Source: Bdellovibrionales bacterium
GTDB lineage: Bacteria; Bdellovibrionota; Bdellovibrionia; Bdellovibrionales; JAMPXM01
NCBI GenBank assembly: GCA_016713885.1
Contig: JADJOF010000013.1
Span: 62,001-126,000, forward strand
Length of the DNA: 64,000 nucleotides
Direction: 5' to 3'
In this document: piece after piece, positions 19,045-28,516 of the stretch
How positions within the stretch are numbered: the stretch's first letter is position 1
Layout of the letters: every line of letters begins with the position of its first letter
Position numbers and translations under genes: made by a program
Notes under the pieces: model-generated
What the model saw: the letters and a program-made list of their open reading frames with translations, nothing else
Told to the model about the DNA's origin: nothing
Databases searched by the model: none

Positions 19045-20666
19045 TTTCAAATGGTCCGCTGGGCTCTGGGCTTCCGCAGGCGCAGGGCTTGGCGATGGCC
19101 GATGCGCTTTCTGGGGAAATGAATCGCGTGACGGTTTGTGCGCTCTCCGACGGTGGCGCAATGGAAGGCGAGGCGCGCGAAGCCTTTGCGGCGATTCCTG
19201 GATTTGCGGCCAAAGGCAAGGCGGCACCTTTTGTCATGATCGTGAGCGACAATCGCACCAAGCTTTCGGGGCGCATCGACCAGGACGCGTTCTCGATGAA
19301 CGCAAGCTTTGAGGCGCTCGCATCTCTTGGTTGGGATGTTATTGAACTGAAAGATGGTCATAATCTCGCGGCCTGTGCTCAGGCATTGAACGATGCTATT
19401 TCGCGTGCCCGAAAAAACCCAACGAAGCCTGTGGCGATTCACGCTCACACCATCAAAGGTAAAGGCAACAAGAAGGCCGAGGAGTCCAAGACTGGCGCTC
19501 ACGGATTTCCACTCAAATCGGCAAAAGAGCTGCCAGAATTTTTGACCGAGATCTATGCTGGTAGTGCTGTTCCACAGGAGTTTATGGCATGGGTTGAAAC
19601 CGTGAAGGCGCGCGAAGACGCCGCCGCACAGAAAGTTTCAGCGACGGTGATGCCGACCACACCGGGCGCCCTTCGACTAAAAGAAACTAAGTCGGAAAAA
19701 ATCCAAATCGGTGTTGCTTCCGCTATGATCGAAGCACGCAAACGCGGCTATCCAGTCGTCAGCGTGTCGGCGGATCTGCAGGGCTCAACCGGCGTGGCTG
19801 ATTTTCACAAGGCGTTTCCGCAGGCGTCGATCGATATCGGCATTGCCGAATCGAATATGATTTCAACGGCCGCGGGTTTGAGCCTTGCTGGCTACATTCC
19901 ATTTGTCGATACCTTCGCACAGTTCGGCGTCACCAAAGGCGCGCTGCCACTCACTATGGCCAACCTTTCGCACGCGCCAGTGATCGGGATTTTCTCGCAC
20001 ACGGGATTTCAAGATGCAGCTGACGGTGCGAGTCACCAGGCGCTCTCGTTTTTTGCGCAAGTCGCAAGTATCCCACATGTCGACGTGTACTCACTTTCAA
20101 GTTCAAGCGAGGCTCACGATCTTGTGACCGAGGTCATTGAGACCTTCGCGCGCGATCGCGAAGCGGGTCGCGTTCCGCGCACGAGTTTATTTTTCCTAGG
20201 TCGCGAGAACTTCCCATCGCGAATGATCGCAGCTGGTCTTAAGCACACGACGGTGAGCTGGCCGCTCTGTCTTGATACGGCCGCGGGAATGAAAAAGTCG
20301 GTGGTTATCGCTGCCAGTGGCTCACTTGTTCCTGAAGCATTGAAAGCGGCGGATCTGCTTTTGAACGATGGCATTGGCGCATTTGTGTTTCATGCGTCGA
20401 GCGTGAATCATCCTGATCTTGCCGCAGTGAAGGCGGCATTGGCCAAAACAGCCGGCGCGCTCGTGACGGTTGAGGAGCATCGCCTAACGTGTGGAATGGG
20501 CTCGATGCTGATTCACGAGCTGGTGCAGGGGCATGTGACTCTCAAAGCGCGGTCGCTTGGTATTGGTGACCATTTTGGTCAGAGTGCGTACTCGGCGCTG
20601 GAGCTTTACAAAAAGCACGGTCTAGATGCGGTATCGATCGCAGCCGCGGCAAAAGCGCTGGTTTAG
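19041..20666 (+). CDS. tkt: Transketolase, segment 2 (ThDP, pyrimidine and C-terminal domains)
   Basis: Main part of the transketolase. Visible landmarks are NGPLGSGLPQAQGLAMADAL, the cofactor motif CALSDGGAMEGEAREAF (the usual GDG is SDG here), SDNRTKLSGRIDQD, HTIKGKGNKKAE, the pyrimidine-domain block VVSVSADLQGSTGVADFHKA with GIAESNMISTAAGLSLAG, and a C-terminal domain with VTVEEHRLTCGMGSM. The SDG variant and spacing suggest a divergent transketolase, so another two-carbon or dihydroxyacetone-type ketolase cannot be excluded. It meets the HDOD gene tail to tail with a four-base overlap. Confidence 0.88.
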   Translation: MISNGPLGSGLPQAQGLAMADALSGEMNRVTVCALSDGGAMEGEAREAFAAIPGFAAKGKAAPFVMIVSDNRTKLSGRIDQDAFSMNASFEALASLGWDVIELKDGHNLAACAQALNDAISRARKNPTKPVAIHAHTIKGKGNKKAEESKTGAHGFPLKSAKELPEFLTEIYAGSAVPQEFMAWVETVKAREDAAAQKVSATVMPTTPGALRLKETKSEKIQIGVASAMIEARKRGYPVVSVSADLQGSTGVADFHKAFPQASIDIGIAESNMISTAAGLSLAGYIPFVDTFAQFGVTKGALPLTMANLSHAPVIGIFSHTGFQDAADGASHQALSFFAQVASIPHVDVYSLSSSSEAHDLVTEVIETFARDREAGRVPRTSLFFLGRENFPSRMIAAGLKHTTVSWPLCLDTAAGMKKSVVIAASGSLVPEALKAADLLLNDGIGAFVFHASSVNHPDLAAVKAALAKTAGALVTVEEHRLTCGMGSMLIHELVQGHVTLKARSLGIGDHFGQSAYSALELYKKHGLDAVSIAAAAKALV

Positions 20667-21586
20667 TTGGCTGCCGGGCGGGTGGTTTCAGCGCCCGCCA
20701 CTGAAATCAACAGCTGCTCTGAGCGCGAGAGCGATGCGTGGACTTTATGAATCAGTGGCATGAGGTTCGAGTCGTCGCCCAATGTTCGAACCACGAGATC
20801 TTTTTTCGGATTGCGAATCGCATTGTGACCGCTATGTCCATAGCGAAGAGAGTGCACGAGTAAATTGGCCAGGTTGACGATCCGAATCGCCTGCGCATTC
20901 TCTGAAATTTCGATGTCGTTGATGAGCGTCATCGAGCTGTGGTGACCGAGCGTAACCTCTTGAATCATAAGCGGCAGGCGCCAATGTCGCGTCAGCTCAT
21001 AGCCGAGTTCCGCATGCGGAATGGTCTCGAGCGTCGCTTCGGCCTCGGCAATTGTTTGTCGTTCGAGACGGGCCCATTCGCAGACTTGAAGCCACTCATC
21101 TCGATGCAGTTGGAAGTAGACGAGTTTGCCGATGTCGTGAACAAGGCCGCTCAAATAAATCAGCGCTGGCTCGCGATGGCCAAGGCTCTGCGCAATCGTT
21201 TCGCTGGCGATGGCGACGCCGAGCGAGTGTTTCCAAAACTCGCGAACGTTAAAACTCGGTACGCTATTGAGCTCAAACTGATTGAAAACGGCTGCGGTGA
21301 AAACCAGCTGAGAAACCGAATCCATTCCAATCGAGGTGATGGCGCGGTCAATTGTCGTGGCGCCACCGGCGTGTGAATAGAATCCCGAGTTCGCCAGACG
21401 CAGCACTTGTGCGCTGAGGCTCACGTCTTGTTCGAGAACCTCGGCAATCTGACGAATGCTCGCATTTGGGTTATTTAAAACCTGTAGGACTTTATAAACG
21501 ACATGAGGAAGAGTCGGAAGCTCCGAGATCTTCTCGACAAGAGAGCGCAGCGTCTGATCGCGTGAGAGCTTTCGATCAAAACTCAC
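20663..21586 (-). CDS. HDOD domain signalling protein
   Basis: A 307-residue cytoplasmic protein made almost entirely of one HDOD domain, an HD-like helical fold that usually lacks hydrolase activity and acts in signalling, often near c-di-GMP or motility control. It shows LPTLPHVVYKVLQVLNNPNA, LEQDVSLSAQVLRLANSGFY, TIDRAITSIGMDSVSQLV and ALIYLSGLVHDIGKLVYFQL; here the HD pair and several downstream His residues (HAELG, LGHHSS) are retained. No partner domain is attached. tatA lies nine bases further right, on the same strand and upstream of it. Confidence 0.9.
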   Translation of the reverse strand: MSFDRKLSRDQTLRSLVEKISELPTLPHVVYKVLQVLNNPNASIRQIAEVLEQDVSLSAQVLRLANSGFYSHAGGATTIDRAITSIGMDSVSQLVFTAAVFNQFELNSVPSFNVREFWKHSLGVAIASETIAQSLGHREPALIYLSGLVHDIGKLVYFQLHRDEWLQVCEWARLERQTIAEAEATLETIPHAELGYELTRHWRLPLMIQEVTLGHHSSMTLINDIEISENAQAIRIVNLANLLVHSLRYGHSGHNAIRNPKKDLVVRTLGDDSNLMPLIHKVHASLSRSEQLLISVAGAETTRPAAN

Positions 21587-21595
21587 GAGTGACTC

Positions 21596-21829
21596 TTAGG
21601 CCTTGTCTTTCTCTGACGTTGATTGCTTGGCCAGCGGGTCCTGCGCCTGTGCATTGAGCTTTTCGCGCCCGGCCGGAGTGACGTCGATCTCTTCGCCATC
21701 GAGGCCCTTTTTAAATCCGCGAATGGCTTCGCCCATCGACTTGCCAAGTGTTGGAAGGCGCGACGGTCCAAAAAATAAAAGGACGATGACGAGAAGAAGA
21801 AGAATATGTGTGAAGCTCATTGCGCCCAT
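21596..21829 (-). CDS. tatA: Twin-arginine translocase subunit TatA/TatE
   Basis: A 77-residue membrane protein: an N-terminal membrane helix (FTHILLLLVIVLLFFGPSRL) with the conserved FGPSRLP hinge, an amphipathic helix (TLGKSMGEAIRGFKKGL) and an acidic/basic soluble tail. TatA oligomers make the pore for folded proteins carrying RR signal peptides. The ATG at 21829 is preceded by GAGGAAACG; a later ATG three codons in is also possible. No tatB or tatC is next to it, so the other subunits must be elsewhere. Confidence 0.93.
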   Translation of the reverse strand: MGAMSFTHILLLLVIVLLFFGPSRLPTLGKSMGEAIRGFKKGLDGEEIDVTPAGREKLNAQAQDPLAKQSTSEKDKA

Positions 21830-21960
21830 GTCGTTTCCTCCGGACTTGGTCGATACGGTTCGATTCGCCAAGCAATATGGCATTAAACCTAGCTTACGCC
21901 AAGCTCGAGCCACAATCTCCTTTCGGAACATTGGGCGGCCAGCTGAAGCCTGATCGCCGT

Positions 21961-23304
21961 TTAATCGATAGTTGGAGTGTCCTCAGGCATCTCGTTTTGA
22001 GACGAATCGCCGTCGTCGCTGTCTTGAGCCTGGTTGCGCCCGCGCTTTGGGGGACGCCGCCGGCGCCGCGCTGTGCGGTTCTGGCTGCGCTCTGAGCGCT
22101 GGGCCTCGATCTCGGGGCGAGCTTTTTCAAAAACTTCGGTCCAAAAGGCCGCATCTGTGGGAGTCAGACGGTAATCCGCCTGGGCTAAGCTGAGGGCCAC
22201 TTGAAAGCCCTCCTTGCGTACGAGATTCGACTGCCGGCGCTCGCCTTTTTTTCGATAGTCATCGGCCCGCTGTAAAAGGCCGATCTGGCGAATGGCGTCG
22301 ACAACCTGCGATTGCTCAAACTTATACATGCCAAGCTCATCGCGCATGAACTGACCGAAGTCGTTGTCATCGATCTTCGGCCAAACGCCATTCTCTGGCG
22401 CCTCTTCGCGCCAGGTCTCCAGCATACTCATCAGGAGCCACGCAAAAACTTGAACCGTATTCGACTGCTCCGTCACCGACCGGCGGAGGCTCTCGAAAAG
22501 CATCGAAAACCGTTCCAGACGTTCTGGCTTCTCGAACATTTTTTCGATCGAGGGAAAGATCTGCGCAAGTACGCCCAAGTCGTGACACTCGGTCAGAGCC
22601 AGCATCGGGTCGTCGAGGTGCAAAATTTTGAGCAGCTCTTCGCGGCGCCGCGGGAGCACGCTTTTCTTAAGTTCCGACGCGTGCGTGGCCATCGCCTGCC
22701 TAAGGCTTGGCTCAATCATGAATCCAATTTTATGTGTCAGGCGAATCGCGCGGAGAATTCGAATCGGATCCTCGATCAGGCGTTTCTCAGGATCGCCGAT
22801 CATCCGTAGCGTGTGCGTCGCCATGTCGTCTTTGCCGCCGACGTAGTCGATCAGATCGCCTGAAATCGGGTCGTAGAACATCGCATTGATCGTGAAGTCG
22901 CGGCGTTTCGCGTCTTCCTCCGGTGTTCCAAAGATATTGTCGCCAGGCGGTGGGCCATCGGGGAATTGTTCGATCGGGAACTCTTTTAGGTCCAATTCTT
23001 TGCGGAAGGTCGCCACTTCAAACTGCTGATCGCCGCGCTTCACAAGCACCAGACGAAAGCGCTTACCGATAATGAACGCCATATGAATCAGGCGCTTCAC
23101 CTGCGGAGGATGGGCGGCCGTTGCAATGTCGTAATCTTTTGGATGCATTCCAAGCAAAAGATCGCGCACGCAGCCACCGACGAGGTAGCTCGTATGTCCT
23201 GCTTTCTGCAGCGCTTTGACGATTCCAACGGCGTGTGAATCAATCCAGTCAATGTGGAGCGCGGGCTCGTTACTTTGGCCCTGCGCCTGTTGCGTGTCAG
23301 TCAT
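21961..23304 (-). CDS. pcnB: Poly(A) polymerase / tRNA nucleotidyltransferase family
   Basis: A 447-residue class II nucleotidyltransferase. The N-terminal head has GHTSYLVGGCVRDLLLGMHP and KDYDIATAAHP (catalytic Asp pair), KRRDFTINAMFYDP, then the RNA-binding neck (RILRAIRLTHKIGFMIE). The C-terminal tail is basic (QNRTARRRRRPPKRGRN), typical of PcnB, which adds poly(A) tails to RNA and promotes decay; CCA-adding activity cannot be ruled out by eye. I start at the ATG at 23304, leaving a 22-base gap to the divergent hydrolase gene; no strong ribosome site is seen. Confidence 0.88.
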   Translation of the reverse strand: MTDTQQAQGQSNEPALHIDWIDSHAVGIVKALQKAGHTSYLVGGCVRDLLLGMHPKDYDIATAAHPPQVKRLIHMAFIIGKRFRLVLVKRGDQQFEVATFRKELDLKEFPIEQFPDGPPPGDNIFGTPEEDAKRRDFTINAMFYDPISGDLIDYVGGKDDMATHTLRMIGDPEKRLIEDPIRILRAIRLTHKIGFMIEPSLRQAMATHASELKKSVLPRRREELLKILHLDDPMLALTECHDLGVLAQIFPSIEKMFEKPERLERFSMLFESLRRSVTEQSNTVQVFAWLLMSMLETWREEAPENGVWPKIDDNDFGQFMRDELGMYKFEQSQVVDAIRQIGLLQRADDYRKKGERRQSNLVRKEGFQVALSLAQADYRLTPTDAAFWTEVFEKARPEIEAQRSERSQNRTARRRRRPPKRGRNQAQDSDDGDSSQNEMPEDTPTID

Positions 23305-23326
23305 TCGGTGGGCAGTATAGCTCTGC

Positions 23327-24017
23327 ATGAGCCGTTTCGCCGACCAGTTTTTCACACAAATTACCGGATTGGGCCCGAAAGAAGGCCCAGCCGAGCATCC
23401 ATCGATCGTTTTTCTCCACGGAGTGATGGGTTACGCCATGAATTGGAGGCGAGTGGCGAAGACATTTGAAGACCGCTATCGCGTTCTCGCATACGACAGC
23501 CGCGGTCACGGTCGATCGGCACATGCTGATCTTCTGAGCAATCCTGACGCCTATACCCCGGAGTGCTTGGCCGAGGATCTTCGCGGAATTCTCGACGATC
23601 TCGGCTGGGACCAAGTTATCCTTGTTGGCCATTCGATGGGGGTTTGAAACGCAGTTTCCGATTCTCTTCGCCGATCTCCACGATCCACTTGCACTGGGCG
23701 CGTGGCTCTACGCCAACATCACCGAGAATTCGGCGGGCCAAGCGGTTTGGCGCTTTCACGCGGAGGGCATTCGCCAGGCCATTGTCTCCGGTCGCAATCG
23801 CGAACGCTGGGAAGAGATTGAGCAGCTCGGTGTTCCAACCCTCGTCGTCCGCGGCGAACTTTCGCACGATCTCCCGCGCGACGTTTTCGACCGAATGCTT
23901 CAATCCAACAGAATGATTCGAGGCGTCGAAATTGCCGGTGCTGGCCATTGGGTTCATAGCGAGCGGCACGAGCCATTTGTGACGGCAGTTCGCGAGTTTA
24001 CTGACTCACTCCTTTAA
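23327..24017 (+). pseudogene. Alpha/beta hydrolase, frame break plus missing middle
   Basis: The first 107 codons encode a good hydrolase N-terminus (SIVFLHGVMGYAMNWRRVAK, AYDSRGHGRSAHADLL, VILVGHSMGV, with the GHSMG nucleophile elbow). At about 23640 the frame breaks, and the other frame continues at a much later point of the fold (LGAWLYANITENSAGQAVWR, TLVVRGELSHDLPR, and the catalytic His in GAGHWVHSERHEPF). Related enzymes have roughly 60-80 more residues between the elbow and this point (the lid region), so about 200 bases seem absent in addition to the shift. Either a real deletion or a misassembly. A palindromic repeat pair begins 10-20 bases after its stop. Confidence 0.7.
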
Positions 24018-24026
24018 AAACGACCC

Positions 24027-24096
24027 TCCCCAATTCCGAACTCAGTTCGAAAAGGGGGCCTGGACCATTCCTGAACTAAGTTCGGAAATGGGGGGG
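24027..24096. repeat. Palindromic repeat pair, locus 1
   Basis: Two imperfect copies of the palindrome TTCCGAACTWAGTTCGGAA, centred near 24044 and 24078. The first copy is flanked by C-rich and G-rich arms (CCCC...GGGGG), the second by CCATT...AATGG, so each can form a long hairpin. The pair fills the gap between the damaged hydrolase and the helicase promoter region. The rest of the 303-base gap (24097-24320) is AT-rich and holds no convincing gene. Confidence 0.9.
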
Positions 24097-24320
24097 CATG
24101 ATATCGCGGGTCCAATTTTATGCGCAGCATCTAGAACCGCTATTTTGACTCGGGACGATCTGTCCGATAGGTTGCTGCCTGGAAGTTTAGCCTTTTAATA
24201 TTATGCGTCATATATCTCAGTCATATTTCGAATGTCCGACCACAGAACGCGAGTTCGTACTTGAGTTCGAGCGGACCTCTTCAGACGCAGCCCAATTCTT
24301 TTTCTCTGTTGAGGACTATC

Positions 24321-26058
24321 GTGAAGTTTACAGAACTGAATCTCTCCTGCTCTCCAAGGTGCTATTGATCAACTGGGTTTCCAGGATTGCACACCTGTTC
24401 AAGAACAAACCATGCCTTCGGTTTTGGAAGGTAAAGACGTTGCGGGGCTCGCACAAACGGGCACCGGGAAGACAGCGGCATTTTTACTCCCGCTGATGGA
24501 GCGTATTCTTCGCGCTGGTGCTGTTAAGCGTGGCGAAGAGATGGCGCCAGAGCTTGCGGCCCGCGCCTTCCCGGACTGGGCGCCGATGAACTTTATCCTT
24601 GTTCTAGTTCCAACGCGCGAGTTGGCGGAGCAAGTGTACGAGAACGCGGTGACGCTCGGCGGAGCGGCCGGTCTTCGCGCTGTCTCTGTTTATGGTGGCG
24701 TTGGTTACGATAAGCAAAAAGACGGTTTGCGCGGTGGCGCTGAGTTCGTGATTGCGACTCCGGGCCGTTTGATCGATCTCTTTAAAGAGAACGTTGTCGA
24801 TATGAAGCAGGTCCGTGCCATCGTTTTTGACGAGGCCGATCGCATGTTCGACATGGGCTTCAAGGACGACATGAAGTACATCCTGACTCGCGTTCCGAAA
24901 GAGCGTCAGTTCATGGTCTTCTCGGCCACGTTGAACCTTGACGTGATGAATACGGCTTATCAATTTGGTGCGAATCCGGTTGAGTTCAACGTGTCGCGCG
25001 ATCAAGCCAAAGCGGAAAATGTCGACGACAAAATCTTCCACATTGGCCAAGAGGAGAAAGGCGCACACCTTCTCGCTCTCTTGAAGCTCCACAATCCGCG
25101 TCAGGTTATCGTGTTCTCGAACTTCAAAATGAATGTACCGAGGATCTCGGACTTCTTGAACAACAACGGTTTTCCTGCCGTCGGCATTTCCTCTTTGCTC
25201 ACGCAGTCGCAGCGCACGCGCGTGATGGAGCAGTTCAAAGGCGATAGCGATAAGAACATTATGGTCGCAACGGACGTTGCTGCTCGCGGTCTCGACATCA
25301 AGGGTGTCGATATGGTTGTTAACTTTGAGCTTCCAGACGATCCAGAGAACTACGTTCATCGTATCGGCCGCACGGGCCGCGCTGGCGCGAAAGGTATTGC
25401 GTTCTCGCTTGTCAGTGATCGCGACGTCGATGCCCTCAGCCGTGTTGAAGGCTATTTGAAACATAAGGTTCCGGTCGATTTCATTGACGAATCTCTGCTC
25501 CCAAAAGAGTTCAAGGCGATGTCGGACGATCGTCACGGCAAAGACTTTTCGCGTGAGTTCGAAGGTCGCGGTCCACGCCCAAGCCGTGGTGCCGGCGGCG
25601 GTTCCGGCGGCCGTGCGAGTCGTGGCGGCGGCGGTAGTGGAGACCGTGGACCACGGCGTGGTGGCCAAGGAGGCGAGGGTGATCGTCCTCGTCGCGGCGA
25701 ACGCCGAGATCGTCGAGATCAGCGCGAAGGCAAAGGACCACAAGTTACTCAAGCGGCTGGAGAGGCGAAGCCACAGACTCCGCTGACACACGGACCAGGC
25801 CCTGCGCCAGCACCAGGAGCCGCTCACGCCGGTGGCGCACGAAAGCATCCGGGCGGCGGTCCCGGTGGGAAACGTCAAAGTGGCGAGCATCGCAAGCACG
25901 GCGGAGCGAACGGCTCTGACAAGCGTGGACCAAAACCACATGGCGGTCACAAACATGGCCACAAACACGGTGGCCCTTCGCATCCCGGAAAGCCCGGTGG
26001 CAAAGGCTCAATCGGCCAGAAAGTTTCGGGATTTTTCAAGCGTCTGTTTGGCGCCTAA
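24321..26058 (+). CDS. DEAD-box RNA helicase with Gly/Arg/His-rich tail, one frame break
   Basis: An ATP-dependent RNA helicase of the RhlE type. The real start is probably the GTG at 24321, with GAGG seven bases upstream, giving MKFTELNLS; a one-base gain or two-base loss near 24346 then shifts the frame, after which ALQGAIDQLGFQDCTPVQEQ supplies the Q motif. Motifs follow in order: AQTGTGKT, PTRELAEQ, FDEADRMFDMGF, FSATLN, TDVAARGLD and HRIGRTGRAG. The last 170 residues are low-complexity: an RGG-like block, then Gly/His/Lys-rich repeats (PHGGHKHGHKHGGPSHPG), ending in a basic amphipathic motif (VSGFFKRLFGA). The tail probably binds RNA. Confidence 0.9.
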
Positions 26059-26575
26059 TCCCGTCGATCCAAAATTTTTCAGTCCGCACTCTCAGCAGAC
26101 GCTTGAGCAGATTAATCAAGCGTCGCGGGTGCGGTGTCATTTCCGGCGACAGAAATAGTCGCCGCAGAGCTTTTTGTGTAATCACGCAGTAACGAAGCTG
26201 TTCCAAGAGAGCATCGTGAATGAGCGACTTCGCGTCTTCGCGTGGTTTTTCCTTTTGATAGAGTCTGGCCGCATATTCGAGACAGGCTCCGTAGAGGAGT
26301 CGTTTGCTTCGGAATGTATAGTAAAGGGAGCCGATGGCGACGTCGGCCTCGGCCGTGATCATTCGGATCGTTGTTCCGTGATAGCCATATTTTAGGAATA
26401 GAGTGTGAGCGATCAGCACGACACGATGGGTATCAAACACCTTGGGACGTCCGCGAAACCGTGGATACGTCGGCACAGGTTTATTGTCCCAAGTGCGGTC
26501 GGGATAGATGAGTGAACGATTGAGAAGTTGATTGAGAGTCAGCATCGCGTCCGAAACATGCATGAAGCGGATCAT
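26036..26575 (-). CDS. TetR/AcrR-family transcriptional regulator
   Basis: A 179-residue regulator. The DNA-binding part is HRVVLIAHTLFLKYGYHGTT followed by IRMITAEADVAIGSLYYTFR, a standard TetR helix-turn-helix, at about residues 50-95. The first 45 residues are not typical, so translation may begin later, for example at a GTG giving PTYPRFRGRPKVFD. The C-terminal ligand domain is short (about 80 residues) and not recognisable. Its end overlaps the helicase gene by 23 bases tail to tail. Target genes are unknown. Confidence 0.82.
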   Translation of the reverse strand: MIRFMHVSDAMLTLNQLLNRSLIYPDRTWDNKPVPTYPRFRGRPKVFDTHRVVLIAHTLFLKYGYHGTTIRMITAEADVAIGSLYYTFRSKRLLYGACLEYAARLYQKEKPREDAKSLIHDALLEQLRYCVITQKALRRLFLSPEMTPHPRRLINLLKRLLRVRTEKFWIDGIRRQTDA

Positions 26576-26644
26576 TTCGGACGGCCGTTAAAATGGTTTC
26601 AGGCTGTGGGCGCGGCCGCAGGCCGGAGTGTTTTGGGTCTGGCG

Positions 26645-26741
26645 ACTTTCCGAACTAAGTTCGGAAAGTGCAGTGGTTGAAAATGGGAGGTCGATCTCTG
26701 GGAAAGGCCGCGTTGAAATCTGAACTAAGTTCGGAAATGGG
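26645..26741. repeat. Palindromic repeat pair, locus 2
   Basis: A perfect 25-base palindrome at 26645-26669 (arms ACTTTCCGAACT and its complement around a central A) and a less perfect copy at about 26716-26741 followed by GGGGGCGG. The two centres are about 72 bases apart, wider than at the other loci. The pair sits upstream of the TetR gene and at the 3' end of the next leftward gene. Confidence 0.9.
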
Positions 26742-26747
26742 GGCGGT

Positions 26748-27293
26748 CTACCATTCGAAGGTGCGGACGATTGAATTGCAGGATTTCAACGTTGATGAGA
26801 AGTCCTGCGTGGTGTCGCGGCAAGTGAGAATGGCGGCGCGCTTTCGCTGTTCGTTGACGAAGACCACTTGTCGGAGCTGCATTTTGGAATCGCGGTTGAG
26901 GAGGTCGATCACATGGCCTTTGAGTGTGCCCTGTGAAAATGGCTGTGAGCCGAGAACGTCGAATCCGAAGCGGGGGTACTCTTTGACCCAGCGGCTGATG
27001 TAGCGATCGGTGCTGGTGCCTCGGGCGAGGCGGTCAACGCGAACGGTGAGCGAGGCCTTCGAGTTCACGATCGGGTTGCGATAGACCGTGAGAATAGTCT
27101 GGTTGCCTGCGGGAGGTGCGGCTTGCAGCCAGCCTGAGTCGCCGGAGTGAAGGCGAAAGCCATCGGCGGAACGGAAAAAACCGAGTTTCGGTGCCAAGAG
27201 GCGCGAACTCGATGTGCCGGGGTGGGGCGCGGCCTGCGTGGTGGCAGAGGAAAGACAAATAGCCACGCAAAATAGGACTGAAAAAAAGCGCAT
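26748..27293 (-). CDS. Secreted protein of unknown function
   Basis: A 181-residue exported protein. The signal peptide is MRFFSVLFCVAICLSSATTQ ending near QAAP. The mature part looks like a single small alpha/beta domain (ILTVYRNPIVNSKASLTVRV, TDRYISRWVKEYPRFGFDVL, QVVFVNEQRKRAAILTCRD) with two cysteines near the end that could pair. The layout recalls small periplasmic proteins of predatory bacteria, but I cannot name a family. I chose the ATG at 27293, which has GGAGG upstream, over the one five codons earlier. It ends six bases from repeat locus 2. Confidence 0.72.
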   Translation of the reverse strand: MRFFSVLFCVAICLSSATTQAAPHPGTSSSRLLAPKLGFFRSADGFRLHSGDSGWLQAAPPAGNQTILTVYRNPIVNSKASLTVRVDRLARGTSTDRYISRWVKEYPRFGFDVLGSQPFSQGTLKGHVIDLLNRDSKMQLRQVVFVNEQRKRAAILTCRDTTQDFSSTLKSCNSIVRTFEW

Positions 27294-27355
27294 CGTTGCC
27301 TCCATGCAAACAGAGCGTTTCCTCGCGATTCGCGAGGTCCAGTCTTTACGGTAGC

Positions 27356-28516
27356 TTAAAATGTGGTGTTCGCAACAGTCTTTTGTTCGCAAGCGGTGCC
27401 GGTGGTTGGGCTTTCAAATGGGATGCGGCTGATGCTGTAGAGGTCGCCTTGTTTTAGCGTAAAAAATAGCCAGGTTCCGTCGGCTGAAATCGCTGGCGAG
27501 ATCTCGTCGCCCGGGAGCTCGGTAGAGTGGTCGCAACCCGATTGAATTTCGATGGCGATGAGATTGCGACCACTGTCTTGTGAGGAGCTGCTGCCGATGA
27601 GCCAGCGGCCGGTCGGGTCGATAATCGCGTCATCGATTGCGCCGAGCAGTGGACCGACGGAGGGGCCGGCTGGAGCTGGCTTGAGAGTGAGGGGGCGAGC
27701 GTTTTTTCCCTGCGCCGTTGTGATCGCGACGAATGGTTCTTTGGTGAAAGTCCAAACGATGGATTGGCCGTCTGGCGTCAGTGCGGCCGATTGGACGGGA
27801 GGAAGGGCGCTGTCGGTAGGGCGAGTGGGAATCCAAACTCGGTGATTCCCATTCTGTGTGACAACGATGCGAAATACGGAACTGTCTTTTTCGCGCGCAA
27901 CGACGAGTGCTTGTTTCTGTGAGAGGTCGGTTGTGATCAGCCAGGACGAAGCGGAATCTTTGGAAATACGCTCGCGATCAAAGAATAAATCAGTGGAGAA
28001 CGAGAAGGGCTGTGGTGCGGTGCTGGCCATCGAGGCTGTCGGCGGTGTGCCGAACTTGGTGACGTAGGAATCGAGGATGCGGCTCGGCTGTTTCTCCTGT
28101 TCGGATGAGCTTGCGATGATCAAGCGGCCGTGTAGCCAGCCGATGGGTTCTGAATGGCCGGCATCGAAGCTGCGCCGTTGCTCGGTGTTGCCAGTGAAGT
28201 CGAAAGAGTAAACCTGCCACCGCGAAGAGCCTGGCTTCAGGCTGGAGTAGGCGACGATGCCGGTGCCCATCGGAACGGGATGACGTGCGAGGCCGGCCAT
28301 AGGAAGGCTGATGGCCTTGACGGGTTTTCCGGGGAGTGAGTAGGCGGCGCCGGAGAGCTCAACAGGTGTGAGAGCGGGAGAGTCCGCCAGTGGTTGAGAA
28401 CTCGTCACGCCACCCATTTTTGACATTGGGACGGACTTACAGCCCACCAGAGTGGCGAATGGGCCGAGGAAAAGTATCGAGGCGGCGATGAAGGGGAGGA
28501 GTCTCGGCTTGGTCAT
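27356..28516 (-). CDS. Lipoprotein with TolB/PD40-like beta-propeller repeats
   Basis: A 386-residue predicted lipoprotein: signal peptide ending in FATLVGC (lipobox LVGC), a Pro/Ser linker, then repeated strands typical of PD40/WD40-like propellers (ALTPDGQSIVWTFTKEPFVA, DDAIIDPTGRWLIGSSSSQD, DEISPAISADGTWLFFTLKQ). Such proteins usually scaffold or bind partners in the periplasm; no enzyme motif is seen. The ATG at 28516 overlaps the stop of mutY (ATGA), so translation is coupled although the functions look unrelated. An upstream start inside mutY would destroy the signal peptide. Confidence 0.8.
   Translation of the reverse strand: MTKPRLLPFIAASILFLGPFATLVGCKSVPMSKMGGVTSSQPLADSPALTPVELSGAAYSLPGKPVKAISLPMAGLARHPVPMGTGIVAYSSLKPGSSRWQVYSFDFTGNTEQRRSFDAGHSEPIGWLHGRLIIASSSEQEKQPSRILDSYVTKFGTPPTASMASTAPQPFSFSTDLFFDRERISKDSASSWLITTDLSQKQALVVAREKDSSVFRIVVTQNGNHRVWIPTRPTDSALPPVQSAALTPDGQSIVWTFTKEPFVAITTAQGKNARPLTLKPAPAGPSVGPLLGAIDDAIIDPTGRWLIGSSSSQDSGRNLIAIEIQSGCDHSTELPGDEISPAISADGTWLFFTLKQGDLYSISRIPFESPTTGTACEQKTVANTTF

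Noticed and set aside
24203..24496. 97-codon open frame ending in a DEAD helicase-like region
   Set aside because: Its last third is the helicase N-terminus read in the wrong frame; the first part is AT-rich promoter-type sequence without a ribosome site.
24604..25983. 459-codon reverse open frame across the helicase gene
   Set aside because: It is exactly antisense to a helicase with all motifs; long antisense frames are common in GC-rich codon-biased genes.
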